Shown here: in pieces, positions 1-4,852 of the stretch
How positions within the stretch are numbered: the stretch's first letter is position 1
Layout: every line of letters starts with the position of its first letter
Assembly: GCA_017628595.1 (NCBI GenBank)
Contig: JAGBYV010000269.1
Coordinates: 1-8,067, forward strand
Source: Alistipes sp.
GTDB lineage: Bacteria; Bacteroidota; Bacteroidia; Bacteroidales; Rikenellaceae
Reading direction: 5' to 3'
DNA: 8,067 nucleotides
Made by a program: the position numbers and the translations under genes
The notes under the pieces: model-generated
The model's input: the letters and a program-made list of their open reading frames with translations, nothing else
Told to the model about the DNA's origin: nothing
The model's database searches: none

Positions 1-689
1 CCCCAGAAGTTAATTGTGTCGATCGTCCAGCCAATACCTACGCTATCGTAGCCCGACAGATCCCATACAAATATCCACGTGTGCAATGCTGCAAGTAAGG
101 CTACGAGCATAGCGAGCAGGTGGGTCGATAAGCGGCGGATGATGAGTGCATAGATGATGTTGCCGATGTATTCAAAGAATAACGACCACTGCGGGCCGTT
201 GAGCGAAAACATCTCGCCATTGCCTCTCACGTCGTATGATGCCCCTGGCGTAGCGGGAACCATAAGCATGCAGAGTAACATAGCCACCAATGTCCAGCCA
301 ACTGAAGTTGATTCACCACTCCACTGCTGGCTGCCGCCGAGAAGGAACGAGATGGCGCCGATTATAGCACCCATGATAATCATCGGGTGAAGACGTATCA
401 AGCGGCGCTTGACGAAGCCACCGAGCGTCATACTCTGCCAGCGGTCATCGTAGGCGTAGCTGATAACAAAACCCGAGAGCATAAAGAAGAAATCGACTGC
501 TATATGGCCGTGGTTGAGCGTAGTGATAAGACCGCTACCCTCGCCGTTTGTAGTCTGGGCAAACGCAAAGCCCTCGAAGATGTGGTAGATGACAACGAGC
601 AGTGCCGCCACGCCACGCAATCCGTCAAGTAGAGCGTAGTGCGGTTTGGTGTCGGCAAAGTGTGTGGTGGAGGGTGTTGTATGATGCAT
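1..689 (-). CDS. Membrane acyltransferase, Acyl_transf_3 (OafA/YrhL-like) family, 3' end cut by window
   Basis: Predicted multi-pass inner-membrane acyltransferase. This family moves acyl groups (often acetyl from acetyl-CoA) onto sugars of surface glycans or other envelope molecules; the acceptor here is unknown. About 229 residues are visible of a family that is usually 350-400 long, and the reading frame stays open to the left edge. The N-terminus carries the family signature LLDGLRGVAALLVVIYH, in which Arg25 and His36 form the expected R-x10-H catalytic motif. It is followed by VDFFFMLSGFVISY (about 65-78), the cytoplasmic KRRLIRLHP (94-102), and NGPQWSLFFEYIGN (164-177), equivalent to the family's N-G-x-x-WSL-x-x-E segment. 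Hydrophobic spans lie between these blocks. The ATG at 687-689 is chosen because it leaves a short polar N-terminus before the signature. It starts 23 bases after the AGCS symporter stop on the same strand, so the two are probably co-transcribed. Family call is sure; substrate is not. Confidence 0.9.
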   Translation of the reverse strand, partial: MHHTTPSTTHFADTKPHYALLDGLRGVAALLVVIYHIFEGFAFAQTTNGEGSGLITTLNHGHIAVDFFFMLSGFVISYAYDDRWQSMTLGGFVKRRLIRLHPMIIMGAIIGAISFLLGGSQQWSGESTSVGWTLVAMLLCMLMVPATPGASYDVRGNGEMFSLNGPQWSLFFEYIGNIIYALIIRRLSTHLLAMLVALLAALHTWIFVWDLSGYDSVGIGWTIDTINFW

Positions 690-712
690 GTTCAGATGGT
701 TTTTGCAAGGAG

Positions 713-2161
713 TTAATCCCCCTCTCCGTCAAGGTTGTCGTTCCAGAGGTATTTGCGGGTCTCGCTAACGAGTACATTCGACAGGAACAGCAGACACAAG
801 AGGTTGGGAATGGCCATCAGTGCGTTGAAGATGTCGGCCAGATTCCACACCACATCCAGACTGATGACAGCACCCAGATATACGGTGATAAGGAATATGA
901 CACGATAGGCGTTGATGGCTCCGCGCTTTTTCGAATCGTTGTTATCGGCAGAGTTATGCTTCTTGTATTTTGAGCGACTGAGCCACTTATCCGAGAGATA
1001 CTCCATGCTTCGCTCGCCGTAGAGTCCCCATCCGAGGATTGTAGAGAAGGCAAAGGTGAGTGTGCCGAATGCCAGCAGAGGCTCGCCTACATATGGTATC
1101 TTCGAGAATGCCATACGTGTGAGCTCGCCACCATCGCTGATCTGAATGTCGGGGTATGCCAGAATCGACGACACGATGGTAATACCCGTCAGGGCACAGA
1201 TAACAACCGTATCCCAGAATGTTCCTGTTGATGAGACCAGCGCTTGACGTACGGGGTTGCGAGTCTGTGCCGATGCGGCAACGATGGGAGCTGAACCAAG
1301 ACCCGACTCGTTGGAGAACAGACCGCGGGCAATACCATATCGTGCAGTTATCATTATCGATGCACCCACAAAGCCACCTCCGGCAGCCGAGGGGTTGAAG
1401 GCTGACTCGACGATGAGTTTGAGTGCGGGCCACAAGTAATCGCTATTGAAAACGAGTATAACCAGACATCCAACGATATAGAGTCCGGCCATCAGGGGGA
1501 CCAGCGTCTGACAACATTTGGCAATGCTCTTTACGCCGCCCATGATAACCGCTGCAGCAAGAATGGTTACGATGCCACCCACGACGATGGGTGAGATGCC
1601 GTAGACCTCGCTGCTGAGGGTTGAGATTGCATTTGCCTGAACGGTTGAGCCTATGCCAAATGTGGCAATGGCGGTGAAGAAGGCAAAGGCGATGGCCACG
1701 GCTTTCCACAACCAGCGCTTGGCGCCCTGTGCGGGTTTGGCCAATCCGTTCTCAATGGCATACATTGGGCCACCCAGCATGCGGCCGTTGTTGTTTACGC
1801 GGTATTTTACGGCCAGGAGTCCCTCGCCATACTTTGTGGCGATGCCGAGCACACCCGTGAGCCAGCACCAGAAGACTGCACCCGGACCACCCAGGGCAAT
1901 GGCAGTGCCGACACCGACAATATTGCCCGTGCCAATGGTAGCGGCCAAGGCGGTGGCCAATGCACCAAATTGAGATACCTCGCCCGATGCATCTTTGTCC
2001 TTGCTCACCGATAGGCGAATAGCCTTTAGAAGATATCGCTGCGGTAGTCGCAGGCGCACCGTAAGCAGAATGTGTGTGCCAAGTAGAAGCAGCACCATGG
2101 GGAAACCCCATATAAAGCCACTTATTGCTGAAAGTATTTCGTTGATAGACTCCATAGACAT
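713..2161 (-). CDS. Sodium:alanine/glycine symporter, AGCS family
   Basis: Predicted inner-membrane symporter importing small neutral amino acids (alanine, glycine, possibly D-alanine) with Na+. At 482 residues it has normal length for the family. Visible family features are ATIGTGNIVGVG (74-85), the substrate/Na+ region; GGPGAVFWCWLTGVLG (91-106), which fits the Na+/alanine symporter signature except Cys for the usual Met; GGPMYAIENGL (130-140); and RYGIARGLFSNESGLGSAPI (274-293), the strongest AGCS block. Hydrophobic segments run throughout, with a polar loop at about 394-415. The frame stays open upstream to 2320, but that extension reads through a terminator and a tRNA gene, so the start is either the ATG at 2161 or the one at 2155 (MESINE). 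Neither has a recognisable ribosome binding site. The tRNA-Lys terminator ends about 4 bases before the start. The acyltransferase gene follows 23 bases after the stop. Exact substrate is inferred from the family only. Confidence 0.95.
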   Translation of the reverse strand: MSMESINEILSAISGFIWGFPMVLLLLGTHILLTVRLRLPQRYLLKAIRLSVSKDKDASGEVSQFGALATALAATIGTGNIVGVGTAIALGGPGAVFWCWLTGVLGIATKYGEGLLAVKYRVNNNGRMLGGPMYAIENGLAKPAQGAKRWLWKAVAIAFAFFTAIATFGIGSTVQANAISTLSSEVYGISPIVVGGIVTILAAAVIMGGVKSIAKCCQTLVPLMAGLYIVGCLVILVFNSDYLWPALKLIVESAFNPSAAGGGFVGASIMITARYGIARGLFSNESGLGSAPIVAASAQTRNPVRQALVSSTGTFWDTVVICALTGITIVSSILAYPDIQISDGGELTRMAFSKIPYVGEPLLAFGTLTFAFSTILGWGLYGERSMEYLSDKWLSRSKYKKHNSADNNDSKKRGAINAYRVIFLITVYLGAVISLDVVWNLADIFNALMAIPNLLCLLFLSNVLVSETRKYLWNDNLDGEGD

Positions 2162-2164
2162 TAG

Positions 2165-2198
2165 AAATAAAAAAAAGGAGCAGACTCCTCTGCTCCTT
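2165..2198 (-). terminator. Rho-independent terminator after tRNA-Lys
   Basis: Read on the minus strand, AAGGAGCAGA pairs perfectly with TCTGCTCCTT (10 bp) around a GGAG tetraloop (stem 2175-2198). A run of eight T begins within the stem's distal end and continues as ATTT. It lies 8 bases after the tRNA discriminator base, so it is the tRNA's terminator. Its T-tract ends only about 4 bases before the ATG at 2161 of the AGCS symporter. Confidence 0.92.
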
Positions 2199-2205
2199 CT
2201 CTCGG

Positions 2206-2278
2206 TGATCCCGCCGGGGCTCGAACCCGGGACCCCAACATTAAAAGTGTTGTGCTCTACCGACTGAGCTACAGGATC
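2206..2278 (-). tRNA. trnK: tRNA-Lys, anticodon UUU
   Basis: A complete 73-nt cloverleaf is readable by hand. Acceptor GATCCTG pairs with CGGGATC (one G-T wobble). The D-arm is GCTC/GAGC with loop AGTCGGTA. The anticodon stem is CAACA/TGTTG with loop CTTTTAA, placing TTT at positions 34-36 (decodes AAA and AAG, lysine). The variable loop is GGGTC. The T-arm is CCGGG/CCCGG with loop TTCGAGC. The discriminator is A. The genomic bases that follow are CCG, so the terminal CCA is not encoded and must be added by the CCA-adding enzyme. A Bacteroidota promoter lies upstream and a strong intrinsic terminator directly downstream, so this is a single-tRNA transcription unit. Confidence 0.97.
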
Positions 2279-2317
2279 AACGCTCACCAAAGGGACTTGC
2301 TCCCGATTTTGGTGGTG

Positions 2318-2349
2318 CAAATGTAGGGATAATTTTTTGTTTTACCAAA
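2318..2349 (-). promoter_or_regulatory. Bacteroidota-type promoter of tRNA-Lys
   Basis: On the minus strand TTTG (2349-2346) is followed after exactly 20 bases by TACATTTG (2325-2318). Both match the Bacteroidota -33/-7 consensus TTTG-N19..21-TAnnTTTG with no mismatch, and the spacer is A/T-rich near its centre. Transcription would begin around 2311-2315, giving a leader of about 35 nt before the mature tRNA 5' end at 2278. This is the only clear promoter upstream of the AGCS symporter and acyltransferase genes as well. Confidence 0.8.
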
Positions 2350-2396
2350 CATCTTTGCCCGAAACTGATATATGCAGCGTAAAACGATGGTAAAAA

Positions 2397-2891
2397 CTAC
2401 TCCATCTCTTGGCTGATTTCGGCGACCTCGGCGCCGACAAAGGCGATCAGGTCCGAGGGGGCGATGCGGATTTGTAGGCCACGCACGCCGGCACTGATGT
2501 AAATGGCATCGTGCTGCAGGGCCGACGAGTGGATGTATGTGGGAAATCGCTTCTTCATACCTATGGGCGAGCAGCCGCCACGTATGTAGCCCGTGGTGGG
2601 CAGCAACTCCTTCATCGCTAACATCTCCACCTTCTTGTTACCCGACGCGCGAGCTGCAGCCTTCAGATCTACCTCGTGGTTGCCCGGCACAACGCATACC
2701 AGGTGCCCCATCCTGTCGCCAACGAGAATGAGTGTCTTGAACACTGTGGCAATATCTTCGCCCAGCTGCTCAGCTACGTGTGTAGCGGCGAGGTTCTGCT
2801 CATCGACGATGTATGGGATAAGTTCGTATTTGATTTTGGCACGGTCGAGCAGGCGTGCAGCGTTGGTCTTTTCAATCTTCTGTTTTGCCAT
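2397..2891 (-). CDS. ybaK: YbaK/EbsC-type Cys-tRNA(Pro) deacylase
   Basis: Predicted cytoplasmic trans-editing enzyme that hydrolyses mischarged Cys-tRNA(Pro), correcting errors of prolyl-tRNA synthetase. The 164 residues match the usual YbaK length of about 155-160. Family landmarks are KTNAARLLD at 8-16; the conserved Lys52 in TVFKTLIL, equivalent to the functional lysine of characterised YbaK; VVPGNHEVDLKAAA (67-80); and GYIRGGCSPIGMKKR (101-115), the most diagnostic segment. The C-terminal ISAGVRGLQIRIAPSDLI completes the fold. The ATG at 2891 gives MAKQKIEKTNAA, the expected N-terminus. It is divergent from the lipoprotein gene at 2995 and is followed by the promoter of tRNA-Lys on the same strand; no hairpin terminator is visible after its TAG stop. 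Specificity for Cys-tRNA(Pro), as opposed to another editing substrate, is inferred from the closeness of the motifs to YbaK. Confidence 0.93.
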   Translation of the reverse strand: MAKQKIEKTNAARLLDRAKIKYELIPYIVDEQNLAATHVAEQLGEDIATVFKTLILVGDRMGHLVCVVPGNHEVDLKAAARASGNKKVEMLAMKELLPTTGYIRGGCSPIGMKKRFPTYIHSSALQHDAIYISAGVRGLQIRIAPSDLIAFVGAEVAEISQEME

Positions 2892-2909
2892 AAATGAATG
2901 TTTACTTCA

Positions 2910-2917
2910 CAAAAATA
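2910..2917 (-). promoter_or_regulatory. Possible -7 element of the ybaK promoter
   Basis: TATTTTTG on the minus strand matches the Bacteroidota -7 consensus TAnnTTTG and sits 18 bases before the ybaK start codon. No TTTG-like -33 element is present at a spacing of 19-21, so this is a half-match only. Confidence 0.4.
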
Positions 2918-2958
2918 GGCAAAAGCCGCCAAAGATCGTCCGCGAAACAAGATTTTCC

Positions 2959-2989
2959 TTGCTCCTTTAGTGTCAATTAGCTATATTTG
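2959..2989 (+). promoter_or_regulatory. Bacteroidota-type promoter of the lipoprotein/hydrolase pair
   Basis: TTG (2959-2961) followed after 20 bases by TATATTTG (2982-2989), a perfect TAnnTTTG -7 element. The -33 element matches three of four bases. The start codon of the lipoprotein gene is at 2995, only 5 bases after the -7 element, so the predicted transcript would have essentially no 5' leader. Confidence 0.6.
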
Positions 2990-2994
2990 TCAAT

Positions 2995-3384
2995 ATGAAA
3001 AGAGTTTTTTACCATATATTGGTCGTTGTGGCCATCACACTTGCGGGTTGCAGCGCTGGGCGTACGCCACGCTCGGCAGCAAAGTATTTCTATCAATCCA
3101 TAGCCGCAGGAGAATACAGTGAGGCTCTCACGATGACAACCCTTGCCGAGGATGCCGATCCCGAAATATACTACGCCATAATGGAGAAGGTAAGCCGCTC
3201 GATTGCACAGAAGGGCGGCGTAGAAAGCATTGAGATCGTAGAGGAGCGCATGGCCGAGGATGAGCAGTCGGCTGTGGTTCGTACGCTGATAACCTATGCC
3301 AATGCTGAGCAGCAGGAGGAGCTGTGCGACGTAGTGAAAGTGGATGAAAGTTGGCGGGTAGATGTTAGTCTGGACGCGAAATAA
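2995..3384 (+). CDS. Small DUF4878-like lipoprotein
   Basis: A 129-residue predicted lipoprotein. A basic N-terminus (MKR), a hydrophobic stretch (residues 4-16) and the canonical lipobox LAGC place the lipidated cysteine at residue 19. The residues just after the cysteine (SAGRTPRSA) lack the acidic lipoprotein export signal seen on many surface-exposed Bacteroidota lipoproteins, so it probably faces the periplasm (inference). The mature part begins AAKYFYQSIAAGEYSEAL, continues through helices around VSRSIAQK, then a strand-rich half (IEIVEERM, SAVVRTLITYAN, ELCDVVKVDESWRVDV). This pattern resembles the DUF4878/NTF2-like cone fold, in which a helix-rich first half is followed by a curved sheet ending in a W-x-V-D motif. 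No catalytic residues are evident and the function is unknown. Its last 23 bases overlap the start of the downstream hydrolase gene, so the two are translationally linked. Confidence 0.88.
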   Translation: MKRVFYHILVVVAITLAGCSAGRTPRSAAKYFYQSIAAGEYSEALTMTTLAEDADPEIYYAIMEKVSRSIAQKGGVESIEIVEERMAEDEQSAVVRTLITYANAEQQEELCDVVKVDESWRVDVSLDAK

Positions 3385-3988
3385 TCTGTTAATCATACTT
3401 TTGGCTTTGAGCCTTGTGCACTGTGGCAGGCAAGAGGTCGCAATGCCCGAGATCCCGACAGGAGAGTTTCTCTCGGGTGATCTGGTTTTTCGGCGTGGTC
3501 GCACGATTGATAGTGATGCCATAGCGGGTGTTGGCGGTAGCCGATACGACTATTCGCACGTTGGCGTTATTGTGTCCCAGGGTGATAGTCTGTGCGTTGT
3601 GCACGTTGAGCCTATGCGTGAGGGCGATGAGCGTGTGAAGATGGTGAGCCTTCAGGAGTTTTTTCATCCCGCGAATGCCGTGAAGGGCTGCGTGACAAGA
3701 TGCGTGGTGCTGAGTGAGCAGCAACGCCACATAATTGAGAGAGAGGCAATGACCATAGTGCGACGTGGTGTGGAGTTTGATCACGACTACAGACTGAGCG
3801 ATACGACGGCCATGTACTGCACTGAACTGGTTGATTTTCTTTACCGAAAAGTAGATATCTCCCTTACTCAGCAACGTTACAAAGTCCCTCTGGCGCAGGA
3901 GGATGTGCTGCTACCCTCCTCCATTATGCGAGATGGTGCTCTTGAGGAGGTGTGGAGTTACGATTTGCGACCTGCACGCCACAACTGA
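3362..3988 (+). CDS. YiiX/YebB-like permuted-papain (NlpC/P60 superfamily) cysteine hydrolase, secreted
   Basis: A 208-residue predicted envelope hydrolase of the circularly permuted papain-like fold (YiiX, poxvirus G6R-like). It shows the family's order of active-site blocks: SGDLVFRRG (38-46), then DYSHVGVIV with His66, then VVHVEP with Glu83, then MYCTELVDFLY with Cys153 as likely nucleophile. Members are thought to cut amide or ester bonds in cell-wall or lipid substrates; no substrate can be assigned here. The N-terminus has a hydrophobic span (about 8-19) ending at Cys21, but the residue before it is His (LVHC), which is not a standard lipobox. It may be lipidated poorly, cleaved elsewhere or anchored. 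The ATG at 3362 is used because it supplies this signal sequence; it lies 23 bases inside the upstream lipoprotein gene. The 3' end overlaps the convergent BASS transporter gene by 31 bases. Confidence 0.87.
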   Translation: MLVWTRNNLLIILLALSLVHCGRQEVAMPEIPTGEFLSGDLVFRRGRTIDSDAIAGVGGSRYDYSHVGVIVSQGDSLCVVHVEPMREGDERVKMVSLQEFFHPANAVKGCVTRCVVLSEQQRHIIEREAMTIVRRGVEFDHDYRLSDTTAMYCTELVDFLYRKVDISLTQQRYKVPLAQEDVLLPSSIMRDGALEEVWSYDLRPARHN

Positions 3989-4851
3989 TAACTGTTGACA
4001 ATATTCTGCCAGACAATATACGCCGTTGGTGCTACCGAAGAGATGGGGTCCAGAAAGGCCTGCGATAGCCACACCGCAAGCACCGTATTCTTCTGTCCGA
4101 GCGACTGCCCTCCCGCTACCGTGTCGCCATAGTGGCGACCGATGTAACGTCCCAAAACAAACTGCACAAGACATATGATCAGAGCCACAAGAGCGAGGAT
4201 TATCTCGGTCGTGAGGCTGGCCTGCGTTTGATCGAGCAGGAAGCATGTTGTGCGTCCGATGATTACGATGAGCGAAAGCAACCATATGTAGAACGAAAGG
4301 TAGCCGTGGGCTGATACCCAGTCGCTTACTCGGCGCAGGCAGAATCGGCAGAATTGACCCGCTACAAATGGCGCGATGAGCAGTGGCGATACCTTCTGCA
4401 GTATCTGTGCCATGGTGCATTCGCCATTGCCAAAGGCGTGTAAAAGCAAGGGGGCATAAAGCGCGATGGCTATGTTGCAAAGAAGACTATAAGCAGCCAT
4501 AGTCTCAAGATTGGCTCCCAGCATACCTCCGATTACTACGGCTGCCATAGCTACGGGGGCAAGGATGCATATCATGGCTCCTTGTGCTACAACTATATCG
4601 AAGTGCGCCAGCGAGTAATAAACTCCTACGGAGGCTACTACCTGAAAGAGCAACAGCCACAGATGCATCCACGAAAAGCGTATGCGTCTGGCATCCACAC
4701 GACAAAACGTGATGAAGAGCATCGTGAAGATGAATACGGGCGTGAGCATACCCTGCGCCGCAGCATCCAGCCACGCAATCTGTCGGCAGAAGAGAGCTCC
4801 TACGACCATGCCCAACGGCATGGATATGGTGCGGAAGGTAGAGGATGCCAT
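3958..4851 (-). CDS. BASS-family transporter (bile acid:sodium symporter-like, SBF)
   Basis: A 297-residue inner-membrane protein with about 9-10 hydrophobic segments, the normal size for the family, which moves organic anions such as bile acids, pantoate/pantothenate precursors or keto acids. Family landmarks are MLTPVFIFTMLFITFCRV (35-52); ILAPVAMAAVVIGGMLGANL (96-115), equivalent to the first crossover-helix region; and GQKNTVLAVWLSQAFLDPIS (252-271), equivalent to the second crossover helix. SVAPTAYIVWQNIVNSYQLW closes the protein. In the family's Na+-site motif E-T-G-x-Q-N this protein reads S-L-G-Q-K-N, so both usual Na+ ligands are replaced, one by Lys254. Its ATG is one base after the stop of the amidase gene, so it is the last gene of a tightly packed operon. 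Substrate unknown; family assignment is firm, sodium coupling doubtful. Confidence 0.87.
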   Translation of the reverse strand: MASSTFRTISMPLGMVVGALFCRQIAWLDAAAQGMLTPVFIFTMLFITFCRVDARRIRFSWMHLWLLLFQVVASVGVYYSLAHFDIVVAQGAMICILAPVAMAAVVIGGMLGANLETMAAYSLLCNIAIALYAPLLLHAFGNGECTMAQILQKVSPLLIAPFVAGQFCRFCLRRVSDWVSAHGYLSFYIWLLSLIVIIGRTTCFLLDQTQASLTTEIILALVALIICLVQFVLGRYIGRHYGDTVAGGQSLGQKNTVLAVWLSQAFLDPISSVAPTAYIVWQNIVNSYQLWRAGRKS

Positions 4852-4852
4852 A

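Noticed and set aside
602..973. Open frame on the plus strand (about 123 codons) across the acyltransferase/AGCS junction
   Set aside because: It is antisense to two well-supported genes, has no recognisable domain and looks like mirror coding of the high-GC third positions.
2236..2243. TAATGTTG on the minus strand as an internal promoter in tRNA-Lys for the AGCS gene
   Set aside because: One mismatch to TAnnTTTG and it is explained by the anticodon stem of the tRNA; no supporting -33 element was found.
2162..2320. Upstream in-frame extension of the AGCS symporter by 53 residues
   Set aside because: It translates the tRNA-Lys gene and its terminator hairpin. The family's normal N-terminus begins at the ATG at 2161 or 2155.
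2378..2399. Short repeated GTAAAAC/GTAAAAAC words after ybaK considered as a terminator or repeat
   Set aside because: They are in direct, not inverted, orientation and only a few bases long, so they form no hairpin; likely chance in an A/T-rich gap.
2593..2970. Plus-strand open frame opposite ybaK
   Set aside because: Antisense shadow of a well-conserved gene; composition is unlike a real protein.
2977..3522. Minus-strand open frame of 181 codons opposite the lipoprotein/hydrolase pair
   Set aside because: It opposes two genes with clear signal sequences and active-site motifs; its own translation shows no domain or coherent segment pattern.
3389..3874. Minus-strand open frame of 161 codons opposite the hydrolase
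   Set aside because: It is rich in His, Thr and Asn from antisense codons and directly opposes the conserved His/Glu/Cys blocks of the hydrolase.
3911..4480. Second minus-strand frame of 189 codons within the BASS gene
   Set aside because: The BASS frame explains the region with transmembrane segments and family motifs; this frame is rich in His, Arg and Ser and lacks them.
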